Part shown: positions 1 to 6,024 of the stretch, piece by piece | Position numbering within the stretch: position 1 is the first letter of the stretch | Layout: each line of letters begins with the position of its first letter | Origin: an uncultured Pelagibacteraceae bacterium | GTDB taxonomy: Bacteria > Pseudomonadota > Alphaproteobacteria > Pelagibacterales > Pelagibacteraceae | Length of the DNA stretch: 9,453 bases | Reading direction: 5' to 3' | NCBI GenBank assembly: GCA_913052435.1 | Contig: CAJXDV010000032.1 | Location: 1 to 9,453, forward strand | Notes under the pieces: model-generated | Told to the model about the DNA's origin: nothing | Database searches by the model: none | The model's input: the letters and a program-made list of their open reading frames with translations, nothing else | Position numbers and translations under genes: made by a program

Positions 1-50
1 ATAGATGGGATACTTCAAGTTTAATTAGGAGATTTAGAAAGTAATAACGT

Positions 51-650
51 ATGCAGCCAGCATACTACGAAGATTTTAGCGAGATTAAGAATAAAATTTG
101 GTCAATGCTTGATGATGCGGTGACTAATAGAAATTCTCCATTTAGAATTCCAGTTTTTGTTTGTGGAGAGCAAAAAGATTTTGATGGAAGAATTATAGTT
201 CTTAGAAAGTCTGATCATTCAAATAATCTTCTTCAATTTAATAGCGACATTAGATCTGATAAAATTCCTAAATTAAAAAACAATAAAAATGCTTCTATGC
301 TTTTTTATGACAAAGAAAAAAAAATCCAAGTAAGACTAAAAGTAGAATGCGCAGTTAATTATAATAATGAAATAACTAAAGAGTCTTGGTCGAAAACAGG
401 TCATATTAGCAGAAAATGTTATTTGGTTGATAATGGTCCTGGAACTGTGTCCCCTAACCCAACTTCTGGATTAAGATCTGAATTAGATAATTTTGAATTT
501 ACAATGGAACAAAGTGAAGAAGGTTATAAAAACTTTGCAGTTATTCAGTGTAAAATAAAAATTATTGAGTGGCTTTTTTTAGCAGCCAAAGGTCATCGAA
601 GAGCAAGATTTGAATTAGATAATAATAAAGAATATTGGTTGGTTCCTTAA
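51..650 (+). CDS. FMN-binding flavoprotein, pyridoxamine 5'-phosphate oxidase-like fold (Alr4036 type)
   Basis: A 199-residue cytoplasmic protein of the split-barrel, FMN-binding PNPOx superfamily. Visible family marks are the barrel strand with GRIIVLR (residues 46-52), the flavin-phosphate-type segment SDIRSDKI (65-72), the Q-V-R strand at 93-95, and the C-terminal HRRARFEL...WLVP (182-199), which resembles the C-terminal signature of PNPOx enzymes. The long middle segment (about 110-145) fits the Alr4036-like subfamily better than classical PdxH. The exact substrate is therefore unknown, and vitamin B6 oxidation should not be assumed. ATG 51 is the first possible start because an in-frame TAA lies at 45-47. 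An AGGAG at 27-31 is 19 bases away, too far to be a normal ribosome binding site. The gene ends 17 bases before the convergent carbonic anhydrase homologue. The family call is firm and the reaction is open. Confidence 0.85.
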   Translation: MQPAYYEDFSEIKNKIWSMLDDAVTNRNSPFRIPVFVCGEQKDFDGRIIVLRKSDHSNNLLQFNSDIRSDKIPKLKNNKNASMLFYDKEKKIQVRLKVECAVNYNNEITKESWSKTGHISRKCYLVDNGPGTVSPNPTSGLRSELDNFEFTMEQSEEGYKNFAVIQCKIKIIEWLFLAAKGHRRARFELDNNKEYWLVP

Positions 651-667
651 AATTTTTTATTATTAAT

Positions 668-1180
668 TTAAACTATAGACTTAGAGTATTTTTTCCAGTT
701 ATTTTGGTAGTGAATTGTATTTTCTTTAATCGCATTGATTTCTTCTTCAGTTACTTTTCTAATAACTTTACCAGGTGATCCAACAACTAGAGAGTTATCA
801 GGTATTTCTTTGTTTTCTGTTATTAGAGATTTTGCTCCAACGATACAATTTTTTCCTATTTTTGCATTGTTAAGAATTACAGCTCCAATTCCTACCAAAC
901 TGTTATCCCCTATCGTGCAACCATGAAGCATAACGAGATGTCCAATTGTTACATTTTTTCCAACTTTTAAAGGATAGCCTGGATCAGTATGTAAAACGCT
1001 GCCATCTTGAACATTTGATCCTTCGCCTATATGAATATTTTCAACGTCACCTCTTAAAGTTGCATTAAACCATATACTGCTATTTTTTTCTAAAGTAACA
1101 TCGCCAATTACTACAGCATTAGGTGCTATCCAATTTTCGCCAGAGTTTTGTGGTTTTTTATCTTCCAAATCGTAAAACAT
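668..1180 (-). CDS. gamma-class carbonic anhydrase family protein (hexapeptide-repeat, YrdA/PaaY-like)
   Basis: A 170-residue protein that should fold as a left-handed beta helix and act as a trimer. Hexapeptide repeats of the I-G-x-x-x-x and V-G-x-x-x-x kind run from about residue 20 to 135. The three histidines expected to bind the metal are present: H64 in SVLHTD, H81 in IGHLVMLHG and H86 in the same stretch. The supporting active-site pattern is also there: R43 and D45 in LRGDVENIHIG, and Q58-D59 in NVQDG. The family interconverts CO2 and bicarbonate in some members, but many short homologues such as YrdA and PaaY have no proven anhydrase activity or act as thioesterases. The acidic loop of archaeal Cam is absent, as in most short bacterial forms. 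ATG 1180 has no Shine-Dalgarno sequence and lies 20 bases from the divergent redoxin gene. The fold and metal site are clear; the in vivo reaction is inferred. Confidence 0.9.
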   Translation of the reverse strand: MFYDLEDKKPQNSGENWIAPNAVVIGDVTLEKNSSIWFNATLRGDVENIHIGEGSNVQDGSVLHTDPGYPLKVGKNVTIGHLVMLHGCTIGDNSLVGIGAVILNNAKIGKNCIVGAKSLITENKEIPDNSLVVGSPGKVIRKVTEEEINAIKENTIHYQNNWKKYSKSIV

Positions 1181-1200
1181 AATTTATATATTCTTTTAAC
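1181..1200. promoter_or_regulatory. 20-bp divergent promoter space with a symmetric TATATA box
   Basis: Only 20 bases separate the carbonic anhydrase homologue (leftward) from the redoxin gene (rightward). They contain TATATA at 1185-1190, which is its own reverse complement, and the overlapping TATATT at 1187-1192, five of six matches to a -10 box. No convincing -35 hexamer lies 16-18 bases on either side, and any such element would fall inside the opposite coding region. If this box drives transcription, both messages start at or within a few bases of the ATG, that is, leaderless or nearly so. The sequence symmetry is seen directly; promoter activity is inferred. Confidence 0.4.
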
Positions 1201-1755
1201 ATGGCACTTATAGAAACACCAATATGTGATTTTGGAAAAAAAGCAGATAACTTCCAATTAAAATCTACAGAAAATAAAATAATTTCTCTTAATGATGTTA
1301 AAGGAGAAAATGGAACGTTGATCATGTTTATCTGTAACCATTGTCCTTATGTATTGGCTGTAATTAAAGATATAGTTAAAGATTGCAAAGAACTAGAAAA
1401 AGATGGCATTAAATCTGTTGCAATAATGTCTAATGATCCAAATGAATATGAAGAAGACTCATTTGAAAACATGATTCAATTTGCGAAAGATCATGAATTT
1501 AATTTTCCTTATGTCGTAGACAAAACTCAAGACATTGCAAAAAAATATGGTGCAGTTTGTACACCTGACTTTTTTGGATACAATAAAAATCTTGAGCTTC
1601 AATACAGAGGCAGAATTAGAGAATTAAAAAATTTAAAACCAGTTAAAGAAGGTGAAAGTGAATTATTAACTGCAATGAAAATGATAGCTAAAACTGGCAA
1701 TAGTCCAAAAGAACAATTTCCTAGTATGGGTTGTAGTATAAAGTGGTTTAAATAA
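1201..1755 (+). CDS. thioredoxin-fold redoxin (AhpC/TSA-like) with CNHC motif
   Basis: A 184-residue cytoplasmic thioredoxin-fold protein with no signal peptide. Strand LIMFICNHCPYV (about 40-51) places C45 and C48 in a C-N-H-C motif at the start of the first long helix, where thioredoxins carry CGPC. The cis-proline expected opposite the active site is P122 in AVCTPDFF, preceded by C120. A conserved-looking tail, FPSMGCSIKW (173-182), adds C178. This arrangement is typical of a widespread bacterial group annotated only as thioredoxin family or redoxin domain protein. A thiol-disulfide or peroxide reductase role is likely, but the partner is not known. The start is ATG 1201, without a Shine-Dalgarno sequence. 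The stop is four bases before the glycosyltransferase gene, so the two are very probably one transcript although their functions do not obviously match. Confidence 0.88.
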   Translation: MALIETPICDFGKKADNFQLKSTENKIISLNDVKGENGTLIMFICNHCPYVLAVIKDIVKDCKELEKDGIKSVAIMSNDPNEYEEDSFENMIQFAKDHEFNFPYVVDKTQDIAKKYGAVCTPDFFGYNKNLELQYRGRIRELKNLKPVKEGESELLTAMKMIAKTGNSPKEQFPSMGCSIKWFK

Positions 1756-1759
1756 ATTA

Positions 1760-2842
1760 ATGTATCTTATTGTTACTAGAACGTTTCCTCCTGAAGTTGG
1801 AGGTATGCAAAATTTAATGTGGGGCCTGGCAAGATCTCTTTCAAAAATAAATCTAATAAAAGTTTTTGCTGATTATAAAGAAGGTCACCAAGAGTTCGAT
1901 AATAGTGTATCGTTTTCAATTGAAAGAGTAAAAGGTATTAAAATATTAAGAAAATATAGAAAATCTTATCTAATAAATGAATATTTAAATAAAAATCCTA
2001 AAATACAATGTGTAATTGCCGATCATTGGAAAAGCTTAGAGTTAATTAAAACAAAAAATAAAAAGATTTGTCTAATTCATTCTAAAGAAATTAATCATAA
2101 AAAAGGTTCTAGATTAAATAAAAAAATTTTAGAAGTGTTAAATAATGTAGATCATGTAGTTGCAAATTCAAATTTTACAAAAAAATTAGCAATAGATCTT
2201 GGTATTGATGAACAAAGAATAATAGTTATCAATCCTGGTGTAGATCCGGTAACTGAAATTCCTAAGAAAGATTTAAGTAAAGCTGAAGAAATTTTAAAAG
2301 GAAAAAAACAAAGATTAATTACAGTTTCTAGATTTGAAAAGCGTAAAAATCATGAAAAAGTGATAATGGCAATTAGAAATCTTAAAGAAATTTATCCAGA
2401 TATTATTTACACTTGTATTGGACGTGGTGATGATGAAAATTTAAAAAAGTTAGTAATTGAGCTTAAATTAGAAGAACAAATAGTTTTTTTACGAGATGTT
2501 CCTATTGATTTAAAAAATGCTTTAGTTGCGAAATCCAATGTTTTTATTATGCCTTCAATAATTTATAAAAAATCTGTAGAAGGTTTTGGCATAGCTTTTG
2601 TTGAAGCAGCACAATACGGAATACCCTCTATTGGTGGAAAAGATGGTGGTGCTGCAGATGCAATTATTCATGATAAAACTGGTATAATTGTTGATGGAAA
2701 TAATTTAGATGATATCTATTCAGGTATAGTTGATTTATTATCAGAAAATAAATTTATTGAATTTGGTAAAGCAGCAAAAGAGAATTCTGCTAATTTCGAT
2801 TGGGACAAAATAATCCAAAAATATTTAAAAATTCTCAATTAA
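1760..2842 (+). CDS. glycosyltransferase, GT-B fold, family 4 type
   Basis: A 360-residue retaining-type glycosyltransferase of GT-B fold. The N-terminal domain opens with FPPEVGGMQ (9-17), the acceptor-side glycine loop of GT4 enzymes. VVANSNFTKKLA (133-144) and INPGVDP (157-163) mark the domain junction. The C-terminal nucleotide-sugar domain has VSRFEKRKNHE (189-199), with the R/K pair that normally contacts the donor diphosphate. It also has FIMPS (262-266) and EGFGIAFVEA (274-283), which is the E-x7-E motif with E274 and E282. No membrane helix is evident, so it probably acts at the inner face of the inner membrane on lipid-linked or lipopolysaccharide intermediates. Donor and acceptor cannot be read from the sequence. 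It follows the redoxin gene by four bases and lacks a Shine-Dalgarno sequence, which suggests coupled translation. Its end faces tctA with a 10-base gap. Confidence 0.9.
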   Translation: MYLIVTRTFPPEVGGMQNLMWGLARSLSKINLIKVFADYKEGHQEFDNSVSFSIERVKGIKILRKYRKSYLINEYLNKNPKIQCVIADHWKSLELIKTKNKKICLIHSKEINHKKGSRLNKKILEVLNNVDHVVANSNFTKKLAIDLGIDEQRIIVINPGVDPVTEIPKKDLSKAEEILKGKKQRLITVSRFEKRKNHEKVIMAIRNLKEIYPDIIYTCIGRGDDENLKKLVIELKLEEQIVFLRDVPIDLKNALVAKSNVFIMPSIIYKKSVEGFGIAFVEAAQYGIPSIGGKDGGAADAIIHDKTGIIVDGNNLDDIYSGIVDLLSENKFIEFGKAAKENSANFDWDKIIQKYLKILN

Positions 2843-2852
2843 TAATATTATT

Positions 2853-4346
2853 TTATTTTTTAAAACTTTTATAAACCTGCCAACTTATTATTGTGATAGT
2901 TAACGTTAATATAATTGCAGTTAGAGGTCTATCCCATAAAAACTCAAAAGAACCGTCACTTATCAATAATGATCTTCTTAAGTTTTCCTCCATTAAACCA
3001 CCTAATACAAAAGCAAGAATGAGTGGTGGCATTGGAAATTTATAAAGTCTTAAAAAAGTTGCAACCACAGCAATCCCTATCATCAAAAATATATCGAAAT
3101 TATTAAATGACATTAAATATATTCCTGTAACTGAAAAAAATAGAATTAAAGGTATTAAAAAGTTTTTAGGGACAGCTAGTATTCGAGCAATGTAAGGTAT
3201 TAATGGAAGATTTAATATTAATAATATGACCATTCCTATATACATTGACATAATAACTGACCAAAAAATCTCTGGATGGGTCATATAAAGTCTTGGTCCT
3301 GGCTGAATACCAAAACCTAAAAGTGCACCTAACATTACCGCTGTCGTTCCACTTCCTGGGATACCTAAAGTTAATAATGGGACAAATGCACCTGAACATG
3401 CAGCATTATTTGCTGTTTCTGGGGCTGCTAACCCATGAACACTACCTTTTCCAAATTTTTGTTTTTCTTCATCGCTAACAAAATTTCTTTCCACACCATA
3501 TGCTAAGAAAGATGCAATTGTTGCTCCTGCACCTGGCAAAACACCTACTAAAAAACCAATAACAGATGAGCGAGGAATTGACTTTAACATCTTGTTTCTT
3601 TCTTCTTTGTCTAATCTAATCGAGCCTAATTTAGATAAAGAAATTTGTTGAGTGGCTCTACTAGGATCTTTTCCCTTAAGAATAATTGTTAATGCTTCAC
3701 TCATTGCAAATGTTGCCATAACAACCAAAACAAAACTAATTCCATCCAACAAATTAATATTTCCAAAAGTAAATCTTGTAATATCCGATAGAGAATCTTG
3801 TCCTACAGATGCTAACATTAGTCCTAGAATAACCATCATCATTGCTTTTAAAAATTGCCCTTTTGCAGAAAAAGCCGAAACTGCAGTTAATCCTAGAACC
3901 ATTAAAGCAAAATAATCTGGAGATCTAAATGCTAAACTGACTTTAGATAAACTTGGTGCAGCAAATAATAAAAATATTGCTGCAAGAGTACCGCCTGCAA
4001 ATGAACTATAAGCTGCTATTGCTAAAGCTTTTCCTGCTTTTCCTTGTTGAGCCATGGGATAACCGTCAAAAGAAGTTGCAACAGTTCCTGGAACTCCAGG
4101 TGCGTTAATTAAAATTGAAGAAGTTGAACCACCAAAAACTGCACCATAATAAACTCCTGCCATAAGAATTAATCCTGTAGCTGGTTCAAATCCATAAGTA
4201 ATAGGTATCATTAAAGCTATCGCCGTCATTGGTCCAAGACCAGGAAGCATTCCAATAATAGTTCCAAAAAAACATCCCATCATCACCATTAAAATATTTT
4301 TTAAACTTAAAGCTGTTTCTAAACCGATTAGTATTCCTTCAATCAT
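2853..4346 (-). CDS. tctA: tripartite tricarboxylate transporter, large permease TctA
   Basis: A 497-residue polytopic inner-membrane protein, the usual length for TctA (about 500). It forms the transport channel with TctB and takes substrate from the periplasmic protein TctC, probably driven by an ion gradient. Family hallmarks are GMLPGLGP (32-39), ILINAPGVPGTVAT (78-91) followed by DGYPMAQQGKAGKAL (94-108), a second GVLPGAGATIASF (268-280) and LGIPGSGTTAV (327-337). The two G-x-L-P-G-x-G loops reflect the internal symmetry of the family. About 11-12 hydrophobic segments can be counted. The ATG overlaps the tctB stop as ATGA (4343-4346), and an AGGA at 4355-4358 sits 8 bases upstream, so the start is well supported. 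Members carry citrate, other tri- or dicarboxylates or aromatic acids; specificity rests with TctC and is unknown here. Confidence 0.96.
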   Translation of the reverse strand: MIEGILIGLETALSLKNILMVMMGCFFGTIIGMLPGLGPMTAIALMIPITYGFEPATGLILMAGVYYGAVFGGSTSSILINAPGVPGTVATSFDGYPMAQQGKAGKALAIAAYSSFAGGTLAAIFLLFAAPSLSKVSLAFRSPDYFALMVLGLTAVSAFSAKGQFLKAMMMVILGLMLASVGQDSLSDITRFTFGNINLLDGISFVLVVMATFAMSEALTIILKGKDPSRATQQISLSKLGSIRLDKEERNKMLKSIPRSSVIGFLVGVLPGAGATIASFLAYGVERNFVSDEEKQKFGKGSVHGLAAPETANNAACSGAFVPLLTLGIPGSGTTAVMLGALLGFGIQPGPRLYMTHPEIFWSVIMSMYIGMVILLILNLPLIPYIARILAVPKNFLIPLILFFSVTGIYLMSFNNFDIFLMIGIAVVATFLRLYKFPMPPLILAFVLGGLMEENLRRSLLISDGSFEFLWDRPLTAIILTLTITIISWQVYKSFKK

Positions 4347-4813
4347 CCTATAATTCCTAACATTTTAAGAAATGGATCTCTTAAATAAATGTCCAATATT
4401 CCATGTAATAAAAACATAAAAAGCGCAACAAATGGAAATGATAAAATAAACATCCATATCCATCTTCTTTCCCCTAAAAAATAATATGACAAAAATAAAA
4501 ATAATGATGTTGAAAGAAAGAAACCTGCTTTTAAAATTATAAACCCATAAACAATAGTAATAAGTACTAAAAATAAAGAACTCTTATAGTCTAATACTTT
4601 ATGATTAACTTCAGTTGAAGTTCTTTCTGGCAAAATTATATATAAAGCAGAAAGAAACATTCCTAAATAACCCAAATAAATTGGAAATGTTTTTGCATTA
4701 AAAGGTGCATCTTCGTCAAATGAAAATACTCGAATCTGATGAGCGGTATAAAGATAAAAAGCCGATAAAATAAAAAAGAGCAGCGAGATTATTTTTACTG
4801 TGCTAATTCTCAC
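4343..4813 (-). CDS. tctB: tripartite tricarboxylate transporter, small permease TctB
   Basis: A 156-residue membrane protein of the TctB (DUF1468) family, the usual size for this poorly conserved subunit. Hydrophobic segments lie at about 7-24, 43-61, 78-96, 98-113 and 117-137. The N-terminal region after the first helix contains the short FDEDAPFNAKTFP segment (32-44), at the place where TctB proteins usually keep a P/A-x-x-F/W-P signature. Identity rests equally on position: it lies between tctC and tctA, with a 4-base ATGA overlap into tctA and 29 bases after tctC. The start codon is GTG (complement of 4811-4813), chosen because AGGA at 4820-4823 stands 6 bases in front of it. TctB is needed for transport with TctA in studied systems, but its mechanistic role is unclear. 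Confidence 0.93.
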   Translation of the reverse strand: MRISTVKIISLLFFILSAFYLYTAHQIRVFSFDEDAPFNAKTFPIYLGYLGMFLSALYIILPERTSTEVNHKVLDYKSSLFLVLITIVYGFIILKAGFFLSTSLFLFLSYYFLGERRWIWMFILSFPFVALFMFLLHGILDIYLRDPFLKMLGIIG

Positions 4814-4819
4814 TGCTCT

Positions 4820-4823
4820 TCCT
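4820..4823 (-). promoter_or_regulatory. ribosome binding site that fixes the GTG start of tctB
   Basis: On the minus strand AGGA, within AGGAAGAG, is followed after 6 bases by GTG. This is a normal Shine-Dalgarno distance and is the reason for accepting the non-ATG start of tctB. Confidence 0.75.
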
Positions 4824-4828
4824 AATTA

Positions 4829-4846
4829 ATAATCCTTCTGGATTAT
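4829..4846 (-). promoter_or_regulatory. intercistronic hairpin at the end of tctC
   Basis: A perfect 7-bp stem with a 4-base loop: on the minus strand ATAATCC, loop AGAA, GGATTAT. It covers the last sense codon and stop codon of tctC and ends before the tctB ribosome binding site. No run of U follows, so it does not look like an intrinsic terminator. A 3'-protecting or processing hairpin that raises binding-protein levels over permease levels is the likelier role, as known for several binding-protein operons. The pairing is seen directly; the role is inferred. Confidence 0.45.
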
Positions 4847-5823
4847 ATTACTCCTAATTTTTTCATAAGAGCTGTCATTTCTACAGTTTGTTTTTCTAAG
4901 AAAGAAACAAACTTATCACCTGGATTATAAATATTTACCCAAGCATTTCTTTTTCTAACAACTTCCCATTCAGGTGTTTTTTGAACATCACCCAACATTT
5001 TAGCAATTTCATTTTTCATGCTAGAGCTCATACCTGGAGGTCCAAAAAACCCTCTCCAGTTAACAAACTGAACATCAAAACCTTGCTCTTTTAATGTTGG
5101 AACATCAGGTGCATCGCCTACTCTTGATGGTGCTGTAATACCAATTATATTTACTTGGTCTCTTGCACCCATAACTTCACCTAACCCTGTTGATAGGATT
5201 TGAGTTTCACCAGAAAGTAGTCCTGCTAATGCTTTTCCTCCAGCATCATAAGGTACATAAACAACTTTGTTTGGATCTGCGCCTGCTTCTTGGAAAGCCA
5301 AAGCACCAATTAAATGGTCCATGCTACCTCTTACAGATCCACCTGCCATTTTAATAGATTTTGGATCTTTTTTGTAAGCAGCAACAACTTCTCCAAATGT
5401 TTTGTAAGGTGAATCTTTTGCAACAGCAATTGCACCATAGTCACCAATTACTCCAGCAATTGGAGTTACATCATTATAAGAAAGAACACCATCACCAGCA
5501 ACATAACCTTTGTGTCTTGTAATTGATCTTAAAACTAAAGGCGTTGATTGCACTAAAATTGTATCAGATGGTTTTGTGTTAATCATAAAAGCTAAGGCTT
5601 TTCCACCACCACCACCTGACATATTTTCAAATGATGCACTTTTTAACATTCCAGCTTTTGTTAAAGCTTCTCCAGTACCTCTTGCTGTTCCATCCCAGCC
5701 ACCTCCAGCTCCGCCGCCAATTACGAAGTGCAATTTATCAATTGCAATTGAACTAGTTGTTGTTGCTGAAAATAAAAGGATTGCTGAAAATAAAACAGAA
5801 ACTATTTTTTTTATATTTCTCAT
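4843..5823 (-). CDS. tctC: tripartite tricarboxylate transporter periplasmic substrate-binding protein TctC (Bug family)
   Basis: A 326-residue exported binding protein of the Bug/TctC family. The N-terminus MRNIKKIVSV...SSIA is a clear Sec signal peptide: basic start, hydrophobic core at about 8-20, and probable cleavage after A27. The mature protein begins near IDKLHFVIGGGAGGGWDGTARG. The GGGWDGTARG stretch (40-49) occupies the first ligand-binding loop, where typical Bug proteins have a shorter G-G-x-x-D-x-x-A-R motif. Other family regions are the glycine run G70-G74, DVTPIAGVIGDYGAIAV (118-134), the second-domain loop GGSVRGSMDH (161-170), VPYDAGGKALAGLLSGE (190-206) and RGFFGPPG (257-264). 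ATG 5823 has AGGGA at 5830-5834, 6 bases upstream. Base composition is richer in GC than in the glycosyltransferase genes (24 of 60 at 5221-5280 against 13 of 60 at 7861-7920), which fits high expression. The ligand, probably a small carboxylate, is not predictable. Confidence 0.95.
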   Translation of the reverse strand: MRNIKKIVSVLFSAILLFSATTTSSIAIDKLHFVIGGGAGGGWDGTARGTGEALTKAGMLKSASFENMSGGGGGKALAFMINTKPSDTILVQSTPLVLRSITRHKGYVAGDGVLSYNDVTPIAGVIGDYGAIAVAKDSPYKTFGEVVAAYKKDPKSIKMAGGSVRGSMDHLIGALAFQEAGADPNKVVYVPYDAGGKALAGLLSGETQILSTGLGEVMGARDQVNIIGITAPSRVGDAPDVPTLKEQGFDVQFVNWRGFFGPPGMSSSMKNEIAKMLGDVQKTPEWEVVRKRNAWVNIYNPGDKFVSFLEKQTVEMTALMKKLGVI

Positions 5824-5888
5824 TATTTTTCCCTATATATTGTTGTTATAATTTTAGTATTAAATACCCTGTGCTTGAAAAGACAACA

Positions 5889-5916
5889 AATAATATATTA
5901 TTCAACTATTAGTTGA
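5889..5916. promoter_or_regulatory. pair of touching perfect palindromes, candidate operator
   Basis: AATAATATATTATT (5889-5902) is a perfect 14-base palindrome. It shares its last base with TCAACTATTAGTTGA (5902-5916), a perfect 7-1-7 inverted repeat. The second contains C/G positions, so AT-richness alone explains it less easily. Both sit about 66-93 bases upstream of the tctC ATG, just upstream of the proposed -35, where an activator would bind. The regulator is not encoded in the window and its family cannot be named with confidence. Confidence 0.45.
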
Positions 5917-5921
5917 TTTAA

Positions 5922-5959
5922 TTTTTTTTATATTTTTTATTATTTTTCATTGTTTTTTT
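5922..5959. promoter_or_regulatory. helically phased T-tracts, predicted curved DNA
   Basis: Four T-runs of 8, 6, 5 and 7 bases begin at 5922, 5933, 5943 and 5953, spacings of 11, 10 and 10 bases, close to one helical turn. Tracts of this length in phase are the classical cause of intrinsic DNA curvature. They lie next to the palindromes within the divergent control region. Confidence 0.5.
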
Positions 5960-6024
5960 CTAAAATTAAATAATTGGATTCACTCTGTTAACGAACTTCT
6001 TTTCTGTTATTTTTTCTATAGTAA

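Larger units (their letters stand above)
5824..6024. promoter_or_regulatory. divergent control region between tctC and the AbrB-type gene
   Basis: This is the largest gene-free stretch of the window (201 bases). On the tctC side it has a good ribosome binding site (AGGGA, complement of 5830-5834) and a possible -10 TAAAAT (complement of 5851-5856, five of six matches). The paired -35 (TTCAAG, complement of 5874-5879) is poor. The centre holds two touching palindromes (5889-5916) and a series of phased T-tracts (5922-5959). On the rightward side TATAGT at 6017-6022 ends two bases before ATG 6025, with no good -35 at the right distance. Two regulated promoters are inferred; the exact start sites are not fixed by the sequence. 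Confidence 0.5.

Noticed and set aside
1..44. Possible 3' end of an upstream rightward gene
   Set aside because: Two frames are open from the left edge, one to TAA at 22-24 and one to TAA at 42-44. The visible 7-13 codons are too few to recognise a family or choose between them.
2841..2852. Palindrome AATAATATTATT between the glycosyltransferase and tctA as a bidirectional terminator
   Set aside because: It is made only of A and T, with 6 bp of pairing and no loop. It is too weak to terminate and expected by chance in DNA this AT-rich.
3652..3915. Open frame antisense to tctA
   Set aside because: No start context and no recognisable motif. It lies wholly inside a clear membrane protein gene and is a by-product of its codons.
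5603..5616. Trinucleotide repeat (CCA)4 as a phase-variable microsatellite
   Set aside because: It encodes the glycine run G70-G74 of a conserved TctC loop. Changes in multiples of three would not switch the gene, and four copies are too few for frequent slippage.
5510..5851. Open frame antisense to tctC, proline-rich
   Set aside because: It mirrors the glycine-rich codons of tctC on the opposite strand. The tctC protein fits its family over its full length.
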